From assembly GCA_963565915.1 (NCBI GenBank), contig OY751485.1:4836001-4900000 (forward strand): DNA of 64,000 nucleotides, read 5' to 3'. Position 1 is the first letter of the stretch. Each line of letters starts with the position of its first letter. Origin of the DNA: Entoloma clypeatum. Taxonomy: Eukaryota; Basidiomycota; Agaricomycetes; Agaricales; Entolomataceae. The notes under the pieces are model-generated. The model saw only the letters and a list, made by a program, of their open reading frames with translations, was not told the origin of the DNA and ran no database searches. Positions 43,155-52,901 of the stretch are shown piece after piece. The position numbers and the translations under genes were made by a program.

Positions 43155-43556
43155 TGTTACGGACTCTACGGTATGAGGACCACATCATATCTTTTACTTA
43201 TCGGCCCAACTCGGCACCCTCTTACGAACTTACTATGTCTAATGTCTACTTTCGCAACCTTCGATTCCCAGTCTGACTCATTACATTACTTCGTCATCCC
43301 CTTTAGTATACTTCGCTCCCGCGCTGACTCGCTTTCTGCAGTCAGCTTACTCACTGTACATAGCCTTCCGCAGTCGCCTTACTCATGCGCACTGCCTTCC
43401 ACAGTACTGACTCATCTGCTACCGCCTATAGTCAGTACCTATATAAACCTCTTGTACTATAGTAGATTTCTTAGATTTAGCAATCACTTTGCTCTTCGCC
43501 TTTCCACTTTCCTGCATACTCTGCCCGAACCTTGGAACAGTTTGTTAAGCATAACA
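43155..43556 (+). repeat. 5' LTR of Gyp2-b
   Basis: 402 bp, TGTTACGGAC to GCATAACA. TATA box from 43440; AGATTTAGCAA at 43473-43483 begins 33 nt after the first T. Confidence 0.94.
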
Positions 43557-43558
43557 AG

Positions 43559-43569
43559 TTGCTAAATCT
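43559..43569 (+). other. Gyp2-b primer-binding site (self-priming type)
   Basis: TTGCTAAATCT, 2 nt after the LTR, complementary to AGATTTAGCAA at 43473-43483. Confidence 0.75.
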
Positions 43570-43658
43570 TGTTAGGTTCACCCAGAGCGAAGAGAGCAAC
43601 TACCAGACGAGTCAAGACATCGCGCTTCTTTGAAGACTTCACCAGTAACCCATTCAGC

Positions 43659-44024
43659 ATGCCAGAAGCCCGACAGGAGGAGCTAAGTCCTCGAGACAGT
43701 ATCGATTTTACGCTCATCCAGCAGTACATCGAATCGGAGATCCGTCGCATCCTACAGCAGGTGCTTGACGAAGAACTAGACAACGACAAGCATCGCCCCC
43801 ACAGCGAGATAGCAGAGAGCATCCATCTTGCTCGGCAACACCAGATCGCGTGTTACAATGCCCGACAGAATGAACTCGAAAGCTTTCGCATTCAAGAAGG
43901 ACCTCAGACAGGTCGGATCACGGAGATCAGAGAGTTTATCGGTGTCCAGACAACCATTATCAGAAGATTGATTAGGACGCTCACATTGAGACGTCCCAGA
44001 GCCACATCATCATGTCTTACTTGA
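43659..44024 (+). CDS. Gyp2-b ORF1
   Basis: 121 codons from MPEARQEELSPRDS to SSCLT. The frame is open upstream of this ATG, but 43659 is the first ATG and matches the Gyp2-a start. Helical and charged, unknown function. Its stop overlaps the ORF2 start by 13 nt, which would allow reinitiation. Confidence 0.55.
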   Translation: MPEARQEELSPRDSIDFTLIQQYIESEIRRILQQVLDEELDNDKHRPHSEIAESIHLARQHQIACYNARQNELESFRIQEGPQTGRITEIREFIGVQTTIIRRLIRTLTLRRPRATSSCLT

Positions 44025-44293
44025 AGCAGCAGATCTACACCCACTTCACCACCGAAGAACAACAGACCGAGTACAACCGCTGGGCACGAAACAAGAGACT
44101 TGACCCCTTCTCGCGACCAACAGATGCACAGGAACAGAGATTCCTTAGAGATTTACAGAGGAAATACTCTGAACGTTTTGCCACCAATTCCGCTGATGAG
44201 TCCCCTGACGAATTTACTTTTGACTCCACGCAGTCAGATATCGAACAGATGCCTAGAACAGGGACTCATTTTCAATCCTTACCTGTATCCTGA
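44012..44293 (+). CDS. Gyp2-b ORF2
   Basis: 93 codons, MSYLKQQIYTHFTTEEQ to QSLPVS; nearly identical to the Gyp2-a copy. Contains EYNRWARNKRLDPFSRP and a basic helix RFLRDLQRKYSERF. No family recognised; could be the N-terminal domain of an ancestral Gag. Confidence 0.55.
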   Translation: MSYLKQQIYTHFTTEEQQTEYNRWARNKRLDPFSRPTDAQEQRFLRDLQRKYSERFATNSADESPDEFTFDSTQSDIEQMPRTGTHFQSLPVS

Positions 44294-44347
44294 ACCCCAT
44301 CTTCATCCCAACAACCCGACCCCTCTTCTCCTCCACAGACTCTAGAC

Positions 44348-45210
44348 ATGGCAGAAGCTCCGGCTGTACAAACAATGGATACATCCAAGATCATCAAGGA
44401 TCCTGGAATGTTCAAGGACAGATACACCTTTGACGAGTGGTGGAAAGCCACCAAACTATACATCAGGTTCCAAAAGAGCCTCACAGATGATCAGAAGATT
44501 CTTGCGGTGCTATCCAACATGATGGAAGGGTCCAGCAGACACTGGGCCAGTAACAAGTTAGATGCTCTTGCTGTTGACAACGAGAACATCACCTGGCTAG
44601 GTTTTTCCGATGATATCGCCACACGATTCTCCATCGCCAACAAGTCGGTCGCTGCCAAAGCAAGACTCGAAGTCCTGAAACAAGAGAAACACACCGTTGA
44701 TGAATTCCTGGATGAATTCGAAGAACTCTTGAAACTGTCAAACCTTGGTGAAGAAACTGGGAAATACATCCTAGAGAAGAACGTCAACCGCAGAATCTCT
44801 GAACAAGTGGCTAGTGATGGCAAGACGCACACCGATTATGCAAAGGAGATCCGAAACAAGGGACGACAGATGGAAGGACACGCACTGGTCATCCGAGGTG
44901 GTGGTGACATGCGCACCAGATCGGGTACCCCTTATGGTAGTCAGGGCAAAGCCATGGAAATCGACAAAGCAGGAGTAGCCCGTTGCTACAACTGTCAACG
45001 CTTCAGTCATCTGGAGACTGTAGCGCTCCAAAGAAGAAAGATGGTCGCAAGTGTTTCAACTGTGACCAAGAAGGCCATATCGCGCGCAACTGCCGCAAGC
45101 CGAAGAAGAACTCCAGAAGGGTTAGGAAGGTATCCGAGGAAGATGCCGAGAATGATGAAACCACAATCTTAGAAGCCGACGAGCAGGACTTTCCCAAAGG
45201 GTCCGATTAA
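44348..45210 (+). pseudogene. gag: Gyp2-b gag with a frame break in the first zinc knuckle
   Basis: MAEAPAVQTMDTSK start; capsid helices; then CYNCQRFSH followed by a frame change, continuing in the -1 frame as SGDCSAPKKKDGRKC and the second knuckle CFNCDQEGHIARNC, ending at TAA 45208-45210. Between the His and last Cys of knuckle 1 there are 8 nt instead of the expected 12, so a 4-nt deletion is likely. It is shared with Gyp2-a. Confidence 0.8.
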
Positions 45211-48200
45211 ACGACGCTAAGTCGCGACCCTTATCTATTAAACAGACTTGCTTGCCTTGTATGACTGCAGACAATAGAACCTATGTCATCCCTGCCAAGC
45301 GAGCTGCTGCGTCGACTAAGATTGTGAAGGGAGATAAACCTCCGAAAAGACGAGAAATCAGGCTGTTAGCTCAGCTCAAAACACGACGAGGACCAAAGGT
45401 TATCCGACCCGAAATTGACAGCAGATGTGAACGCACATGCATCCATCCCAGAATAGTATGCGAACAGAACCTCCCCACGCGAGGAATACCACCCATAGCA
45501 ATTCTAAATGCGGATGGATCACCAAATCGACAACAGAAAGCGAGCCAACTTGCCGAAGTCAAACTGGATTTGGGAGCACATCAGGAAACCATGGAAGCAA
45601 TGGTACTGGACATTGGGAGGACGGACATGCTCTTGGGACATGACTGGTTGGTACACCACAACCCCACAATCAATTGGACAACCGGCGCGGTAACATTTAA
45701 CCGATGCCCAACAACATGTCGAACCAAACACTCGGATTTTAGGATTAACCTTAATGGTCGCAAACACCGGGTTCGCATGTTGAGGTGCGCGACAAAGATG
45801 CACCCAAAAAGTCGGATCAGAAATGGAAGCCTGGAGACCCTATTTTGGAAGCTGTCACTCCCACACCAACTCCCACAACCAAACGACCCTCATATGTTGA
45901 ATGATTTGCTCATCTTTTTGAGAAAGAGAACTGTGATAAGATCCCAAAGGAGAGGGAATGGGACCATGGTATCGAACTTACACCGGACGCACCAAAGGAA
46001 CTAGGGGGAAATACATATCCTATGACGCAAAAGGAACAAGAGGAATTGGACGCATTCATTGACGAGGGTCTAGCAACAGGAAAGATCCGCTCATCCAAAT
46101 CCCCTTATGCCTCCCCTTGCTTCTTCATCAACAAAAAGGATGGCTCCAAACGATTGGTACAAGATTACCACATGTTCAATAAATTCACGGTCAAAGACAA
46201 GTTCCCACTCCCACGAATATCTGATCTCTTGGACGTACTGAAAGATGCGGTCTACTTCAATAAAATGGACATCATGTGGGGCTATAACAACGTCCGGATT
46301 AAGGAGGGCGATGAATGGAAAGCTGCCTTCCTCACCAGTCGAGGATTGTTCGAACCATTGGTCATGTTTTTTGGTCTTTGCAACTCCCTGGGAACGTTCT
46401 CTCAAATGATGGCTAGTCTATTCTGGGACCAGATCTGCCGACGTATCTGCGTGATCTACATGGATGACATTGTGGTTATCGGTAAAACCAAGGAAGAACT
46501 CACGCGAAACACTGAAGAAATCCTACAGATCCTATCAGACAATGATTTGTTCCTAAAGGAGAAGAAGTGTTTATGGGAAGTAACGAAATGTCCTATATTG
46601 GGATATGTGATTGGTGAAGGACGTGTTGAGATGGAAACTGAGAAGGTGGATACAATTTGAAACTGGCGAGCACCCACATCAAAAAAGGAAGTTCAGAAGT
46701 TCCTTGGATTTGCTAACTTCTATCGATGTTTTATTGAAGGGTACTCAAACATCGCGAAACCTCTCACCGCGCTCACAGGCGCTACGGCATTTACTTGGGG
46801 ACCAACAGAACAGCAAGCTTTTGAAGGTCTCATACAGGCAATTACATCGGCACTGGTCTTGGCATTACCGAAACCAGAGGGACAGTTCAGGGTTGAAACC
46901 GATGCATCGGGCTATGCAATCGGAGCAGTACTCTCTCAGAAGCAAAACGACAAATGGCACCCCATCGTGTTCTTGTCGCGGACCATGTCCGCGGCCGAAC
47001 AGAATTAAGAAATATACGACAAGAAACTCCTGGCAGTCATGGAAGCATTGAAAGATTGGAGACACTATCTGCTTGAAGCCAGGGAACGTTTTGAAATCTT
47101 GACCGATCACAAGAACCTGGAATATTTCCGTCATCCTCAGGACCTGAATCAACGACAGCGACACTGGAAAATGAAGTTACAAGACTATGACTTTGAATTA
47201 CGGCATGTGCCCGGCAAGACCAATGCAAAAGCGGACATCCTGTCACGCTTACCCTGGTATGAAGCGGAACTCGAACCACAGGACAGTGACCAAATGCTCA
47301 AGGAGGGACTATTCTTGAAACGGTTGGAATCAGAAGATGTGGTACAAATGGAGATGTTCATGGAGGAACAATTCTTTGAAGGGGGTGAAACATCTGATTC
47401 TATCAAAATTGGAAACATCACGACCATTGAAAATCCGTGGATCGCACGCATCAAAGGTTCAAACCGCATGGAGACAGAAGTAGCGCAGGGCCTAAAAAAG
47501 AATCCTCATTGGTATCAACAGGAAAACGGCATCACATATGCAGGCGAACGAGTCTATGTCCCACCAGATCCACAATTACGACAAGAATTGAGGTTCGAGT
47601 CACACGATGCACCAGTGGCTGGACATCCAGGACAGTACCGGACACATGAACTCCTCACTCGCACCTACTGGTGGCCTACCATACTGCATGATGTGAAGAA
47701 GTACGTGAAGGGTTGTGACACTTGTCAACGCAACAAGATTAACCGACAAAAGCGACATGCTCCGCTACATCCCCATGCAGCACCAAGTCACCCATGGGAA
47801 GACATAGGAATCGACGTTGTGGGACCGATACCAGAATCTGATGGAAAAAACCCAATTCTGGTCATCACGGATAGACATTTCACCTCATTCCAACAACCGT
47901 GGAACTATCGGCTGAAGGATTAGCCAAGATCTATTGGGATCAGATATGGAAGCTTCATGGGATCCCCAAGAAGATCATCAGCGATAGGGGACCACAGTTT
48001 GCTGCAAAGTTCATGGAGATACTCTGCCGCATGCTAGGGATCAAGAGGAATCTGACTACTGCATACCACCCACAGACCAATGGACAGGCTGAGCGATCGC
48101 ATCAGGAGATGGAAGTGTTCTTACGAAACTTTGTCAACCATCTACAGGATGATTGGGCTGAATGGATCGCAATCACAGAGTTCCAGTACAATGACAAAGA

Positions 48201-48245
48201 ACATCAGGCAACGAAGCACGCCCCATTCTACCTCAACTACGGTTT

Positions 48246-48489
48246 GTTGGATTAGTAATATGCCACAGAACTCATATTGGGGTGCATGCCATATTTGCAA
48301 GTTGCCTGAATTGGTTAGCTCAGGTTGAGCATTTGTCAGGTTGATACTGCAGTGGTTGTTGAGTGAGATGGAGTACTATCCAAGTTGAATCCCACAAGAC
48401 CTGGTGGCTCAGTTGGTTAGAGCACTTGGTATATATCCAGGAGGTCCTGGGTTCAAACCCCAGTCTGGTCACATCTTTTAACACAGTTT
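48246..48489 (+). mobile_element. tRNA-derived SINE-like insert in Gyp2-b integrase
   Basis: About 244 bp absent from the expected NYG-LHPWKGEL junction, flanked by GTTT on both sides (short possible target duplication). The right half is a tRNA-like cloverleaf; the left half has a decayed second one (GGTTAGCTCAGGTTGAGC). No poly(A) tail. Confidence 0.5.
48398..48471 (+). tRNA. tRNA-like gene or SINE head, anticodon TAT
   Basis: 74 nt folding as a cloverleaf: acceptor GACCTGG/TCTGGTC (one mismatch), D stem GCTC/GAGC, anticodon stem CTTGG/CCAGG with loop TATATAT, T stem CTGGG/CCCAG with loop TTCAAAC. Followed at 48476-48479 by TTTT, a pol III terminator. The loop has A instead of the near-universal T at position 33, so it is probably not a working tRNA-Ile(UAU). 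Lies inside a retrotransposon. Confidence 0.45.
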
Positions 48490-49225
48490 ACATCCATGGA
48501 AGGGAGAGCTCGTGTTAGAAGATACTAATCCGGCTGCCAACGACTTCTTGAAAAAACTCAAACAGGCACGAGAAGAAGCCAATGCTGCACTGAAACAAGC
48601 ACAGGATCAGATGAAGAAGACAGTTGACACATGGCGAAGTCCGTCTCGGGACTACCGCATCGGAGACAAGGTGTGACTGGAAGGGACTAACATCAGGACC
48701 GATCGCCCCTCAAAGAAACTTGATGCACTCCGACATGGACCATTCAAAGTCCTAGAGAAGAAGGAGCTAGCGTGTACCTTCTTGATCTTCCAAAGACTTG
48801 GAAGATGATTCACCCTGTGTTCAACGAGACCCTGTTGTCACCATATGAAACTCCGAAGTATGCCATCCAGAAAAAGAAACCAGCCCCTGATCCGATCATC
48901 GTTGAAGGACGAGAAGAGTACCATGTGTCTACGATCCTGGACTCTCGAAAGTTCCGCGGAAAGATCCAGTACCTCATTCAGTGGGAAGGATATGGCCCAG
49001 AAGAGAACACATGGGAACCTCGAGCTAATGTTCAGAACGCTCAAGATTTGATCCGTGATTTCCATCGGCAAAACCCGTCTCGACCACAATAAAAGACGAG
49101 TTCTCAAAACCCATGGCAGTATCGACCTCATCAGTCAACCACACACCGAGTTCCCCGCTCTAGTCTTCTCCCTGCCCAATATAGCCACCCCATTCTTCTT
49201 TTACCTCTCAACCATCCTCACCACC

Positions 49226-49597
49226 ATGTCAAACACCATCGTCACCTCCACCTCCACCACCAACATCAACCCCGCCATCACCGCCCTCATGAACAAAGCA
49301 CTCTCCATGAGAGACCAAATCCATGCCCTCGAAACTTCCCTTGCCGACCTCCTCCATCGCCAGATGCATATCCGGCTTCACTCGCTGTCCAATCTCCCCG
49401 TCGCCCCGACTCCCGAAGAGAAACAAATTCTCGGGAATTACACCAGCACCCTCGTCATCAAAAATCAACGTATTCGGCTGGCCATCAAAGGCCTTGAACT
49501 CGCCGTAGCCATCAACGAGGAGTTGATATATGATTGGAGCCTCAAGGAAAGTCCGAACTGGTCCGATCCCGGCAACAATGAGGGATGGGGACAGTGA
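49226..49597 (+). CDS. Gyp2-b accessory ORF downstream of pol
   Basis: 123 codons, MSNTIVTSTSTTNIN to NNEGWGQ, between the pol stop (49092) and the 3' LTR (49632). Helical repeats with leucine heptads suggest a coiled coil. Kept with few changes in Gyp2-a. Same strand as pol, in contrast to the antisense gene of Gyp3/Gyp4. No known family seen. Confidence 0.62.
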   Translation: MSNTIVTSTSTTNINPAITALMNKALSMRDQIHALETSLADLLHRQMHIRLHSLSNLPVAPTPEEKQILGNYTSTLVIKNQRIRLAIKGLELAVAINEELIYDWSLKESPNWSDPGNNEGWGQ

Positions 49598-49631
49598 CTC
49601 TGTGAGGACACAGAGCTTGGAGAGGGGAACA

Positions 49632-50033
49632 TGTTACGGACTCTACGGTATGAGGACCACGTCATATCTTTTACTTATTGGCCCGACTCGGCGCCCTCTT
49701 ACGAACTTACTATGTCTAATGTCTACCTTCGCAACCTTCGATTCCCAGTCTGACTCATTACATTACTTTGTCATCCCCTTTAGTATACTTCGCTCCCGCG
49801 CTGACTCGCTTTCTGCAGTCAGCTTACTCACTGTACATAGCCTTCCGCAGTCGCCTTACTCATGCGCACTGCCTTCCGCAGTACTGACTCATCCACTACC
49901 GCCTATAGTCAGTACCTATATAAACCTCTTGTACTATAGTAGATTCCTTAGATTTAGCAATCACTTTGCTCTTCGCCTTTCCACTTTCCTGCATACTCTG
50001 CCCAAACCTTGGAACGGTTTGTTAAGCATAACA
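49632..50033 (+). repeat. 3' LTR of Gyp2-b
   Basis: 402 bp, preceded by purine-rich GGAGAGGGGAACA (about 49619-49631). Confidence 0.94.
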
Positions 50034-50830
50034 GAATTCGGCCGGGTCAAACTTGCTCAACCAGACTTTGTTGAGGTCGAAGTTGCTGAAATGGGGGGTG
50101 AGGTTTTGAAACTTCCATGGTACCACATCTGCAAATCCATCAGTATTGGCAATTTCATCAGAGTTGTCGGAGGCATGCATAGAGGCCAAATGGGATTTGT
50201 AGAGCAGGTAGACTACATTGACATCTGGATCCTTGAAAAAGGTGGTGATGACACCCATCCTGCTATGGAGGTACAGCACTTCTTTTCAGGGAAGAAACAT
50301 TCATTTTCTAACTTCTTTCTTAGTCATTCGTCGTTCACAAAAACAGTGTCTCAGTCACAGAACCCCCATACTGCACGCTGTGTCGCTGCCCTCTTTGGAT
50401 GATTTGGCACTTTCAGCGGCATTGAAGGAGCAGCATCAAGTCCCTTGGCGGGGGGTCAAGGTCATGGTTATCAAAGCGTGGACACCAGCGTAAAGGCCAG
50501 CCCACGGTTGTTGAGAATGTTCTGCCCAATCAAGATACAGTGAGCGGCCTCAGGATTGAAGTCCGTTTCATGAACTATGATCCAAATGTGCCGTTCCTGA
50601 AGGCAATCTTCGATTATGATGACATGATTGAATTTGAGTATGAGTACCATCCAATATACATTCATCCTCTGATGCTAATTAATGATCCTTACTTTCAGCA
50701 CCAAGCAAGAGCTATTAGAGTTCCAGTACCCCAGCTTGGGATCCATCGTCGCGGACTCCAGGTTGCCCCTCCCCCGCCCTACCTACATACATCATTATCA
50801 TCATGCTCAGGGCATTTCATATGACATATT
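50034..50830 (+). pseudogene. Spt5-like KOW-domain pseudogene
   Basis: Two blocks resemble KOW motifs of transcription elongation factor Spt5: SISIGNFIRVVGGMHRGQMGFVEQVD (quoted in pieces: GNFIRVVGG, HRGQMGFVE; about 50140-50240) and PWRGVKVMVIKAWTP followed by VVENVLPNQDTVSGLRIEV (about 50440-50570). The frame changes at least twice and no start is present. Related Spt5-like fragments are, from memory of the family, common in agaricomycete repeats. Assignment is tentative. Confidence 0.45.
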
Positions 50831-51480
50831 TAGACTTGAATCATATTGCTTGCTTGCAGAAAGAAGTCTCAGAGACGTGCAAGTGTTTTGTTTGAATTTG
50901 TGTTTGTTGTGTTTACAAGGCACCGGCTCAAGCTGGCAGCTGAACCAAAACCGCTTACAACCACGGCTCTGGAAGTCATGGCTTTGGAACATCACTGTTC
51001 GGCTCTGTTCGGCTTTGTGCAGTGTGGTTTCAGCAGCAACACTACACATTGATTGTGGTGTATCAAACCTGATCTCGGTCTGTTCGATCTGATGTCATTG
51101 GCTATTACCCATATGGACCATTTGGACGCGAAGCGAGGCGCACATTTGCCAAGCCTCTCGCGAGAATGTCTCCAGTCAAGCCCTCAATGTATAGTAGACA
51201 GTGCTAGTGTCATCGATAAATCCAATATAACCAATCTCCTTGTTCCGCGCTTTGTTTTGAGAGGTGCTTGATAGTCTTATCTATCTTGCGAGGCGATCCC
51301 ATGGCTCTCGAGTATCATAGCTAAGCCCATAGTGGTGATCAGCACTATGTCCTACATTGCCACAGTCTCTAAATATTAAAATCTCTCTCTAACGTCGCCA
51401 CTAAAGTCCTCAGAGTCGGAGCTCATCTAGGACTCTCTATATCCCTTAGAGATAGCGTGAAAGGGTGCAAAATGTGCAGA
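50831..51480. other. Gene-free stretch
   Basis: No conserved frame, LTR or TIR recognised on either strand. The last part (about 51250-51480) may be 5' non-coding sequence of the following recombinase element. Confidence 0.4.
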
Positions 51481-51529
51481 TTTAGGCCTAGACACATTGC
51501 GGTCCTATCACCAATCACCTCTCTCATGC

Positions 51530-52611
51530 ATGTTTTGAGGATGCCCGCACTATCGTCAAAAACCTCGAAAACCTCACCTTCATACCCCCCCCCATTGCAG
51601 CTGGGACAGACTGGATGTTGATCAAGAGTACATGCCGCTTCAGGCAACCCCAACAGGAGGCCTGGAGCACCGAGTGACTACACCACGCTCGCGGCCCCAC
51701 CCCGGGCCAAGCAATCGCCAGCAACCCCCAGCCGCCATACGGCCCAGCTCTCAACTCCTACCTCCAGTTTATCCATCTACACAACCTCGACACTGACCCC
51801 ACTCCTGACACCCTCAGCCTCTTCACGGCCTACATGTCCCACTTCATCAAACCAACCTCTGTTGACTCCTACCTTTTGGGCATCTGCAAGCAACTTGAAC
51901 CTTACTTTTCTGACATTCGTAAAAGCTGCAAATCTCAGCTTGTCTGCTGCACTCTCACAGGCTGCAAGTGAATGTTTGGCACACTGACTTCACAGAAACG
52001 CGCCCTCACTCTAGATGATCTTGATGCCGTCACTGTGCGCCTCAAGGACTCTGACACATACAACGACATTCTTTTTGTCAGCATGCTCCTAACAGGGTTC
52101 TTTGCCTTGCTCCGTCTTGGCAAACTCACTGATAACGACACAATTGAATTATGTGATCCCTGAAAGACTATTTGCCGTGCCTCCATCAAACTGAAAGATG
52201 ACAAATTCTCATTTTTCCTGCCTGGCCACAAGGGTGACCATTACTTCGAGGGCAACAGAGTCATCGTACCTGCCAATAAATCCTCCCATGACCCCCACTC
52301 TTATTTCTGCTGCTATCTAAGCACACACAAGACACTGCTTTTCCATTGTCCTCCCCTCTATGGCTTCACGAAAATGGAAGGATCCCAACCTGATCATGGT
52401 TCATCTCCTGCCTGTGAACATTCTTCAATACATCAGTGGCAGGACAGTTGATGCAAGCAGGGGGTGCAACCTTGATGGCTGAACTAGGGAGCCCCCCCCT
52501 TCCTAATCCAGGTGGCCGGAAGGTGGAAATCTGAAGCCTTCCAGATCTATGTACGCAAGAGCCCTGTACTCATACAGGCTCTTTTATTTGCCCAACGCAG
52601 AAATGCCTAGG
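51530..52611 (+). pseudogene. Tyrosine-recombinase pseudogene (Crypton/DIRS-like integrase family)
   Basis: Successive frames give TDWMLIKSTCRF, then PTPDTLSLFTAYMSHFIKPTSVDSYL and LGICKQLEPYF (N-terminal SAM-like helices), then LTLDDLDAVTVRLKD and LLTGFFALLRLGKLT, where the Arg is the likely first catalytic residue, then FFLPGHKGDHYFEGN, and finally AGRWKSEAFQIYVRKSP with the terminal Tyr. At least four stops or shifts. The order matches the catalytic core of tyrosine recombinases seen as multicopy genes in mushrooms. Confidence 0.65.
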
Positions 52612-52689
52612 CGGCGCGTCCTGAATTCCTCCATTTTTTCTTCTCTCCTATTATTTGACACTGTTCCTAGTTTCTTTCTTTCACTCCTC

Positions 52690-52861
52690 ACACTCCTGGA
52701 ATATTATGCGGAGATGTGATGGGCCGAAAGCCCGGAGGTGTCGGAGTAGTCAGAGTTACAGGGGATAGTTCTGTTAAACATTGTTCAACATTTTGTAGAA
52801 CTTGCTGCCTAGAAGTGCCAGCTTCTGCAGCTTTTGCTGTCTTGGTGTTTTGGAGTGCCAT
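52690..52861 (-). pseudogene. gag: Gyp5 gag N-terminal fragment
   Basis: ATG at 52861 on the minus strand, MALQNTKTAKAAEAGTSRQQ, running into PTPPGFRPITSPHN before the frame meets the recombinase flank near 52690. Position and composition match the start of Gyp3 gag. Only this fragment remains. Confidence 0.5.
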
Positions 52862-52888
52862 GACTAGCAGGAATCCAAAAACAGTTTG

Positions 52889-52899
52889 AGTTTGAATAT
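52889..52899 (-). other. Gyp5 primer-binding site (self-priming type)
   Basis: ATATTCAAACT on the minus strand, 2 nt inside the LTR (52902), exactly complementary to AGTTTGAATAT of the LTR (minus strand, 53297-53307). Confidence 0.68.
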
Positions 52900-52901
52900 A
52901 C

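Larger units (their letters stand above)
45252..49092 (+). pseudogene. pol: Gyp2-b pol with stops, frameshifts and an insert
   Basis: Protease-like region with DSR in place of DSG (45417-45425); RT with YMDD near 46460; TGA at 46658-46660 (CGA in Gyp2-a) and TAA near 47006; RNase H (VETDASGYAIG; ILTDHKNLEYF); integrase HHCC (near 47590-47730), frame shift at about 47880, then SDRGPQF and a core ending NYG, where a SINE-like insert enters; chromodomain EEYHVSTILDS...YLIQWEGYG...NTWEP at 48913-49022. Pol lies in the -1 frame after gag and begins without an ATG near the gag stop; the TTG at 45252 is only the first start-like codon. Confidence 0.9.
43155..50033 (+). mobile_element. Gyp2-b, gypsy/chromovirus with two LTRs, unmatched flanks
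   Basis: LTRs at 43155-43556 and 49632-50033 (402 bp each). Order: LTR, primer site, ORF1, ORF2, gag, pol, accessory ORF, LTR. Flanking 5-mers AAATG and GAATT do not match: the left flank is Gyp4 gag, the right is an Spt5-like pseudogene. This suggests a recombination or deletion through the element. Includes a SINE-like insert. Confidence 0.92.

Noticed and set aside
44983..45060. Programmed frameshift inside the Gyp2 zinc knuckle
   Set aside because: No slippery heptamer in phase, and the His-Cys spacing is 4 nt short, which a deletion explains better. Noted as a shared lesion.
45180..45255. A slippery heptamer at the Gyp2 gag-pol junction
   Set aside because: Pol is in the -1 frame, but none of the words around TTTCCCAAAGGG fits X XXY YYZ in the gag phase.
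48398..48471. A normal host tRNA-Ile(UAU) gene
   Set aside because: Position 33 is A instead of T, the acceptor stem has a mismatch, and it lies in an insert inside a retrotransposon. Kept as a tRNA-like feature with modest confidence.
49530..50402. 290-codon plus-strand open frame
   Set aside because: It runs from the end of the accessory ORF through the 3' LTR into the Spt5-like pseudogene; a chance fusion of three sequences.
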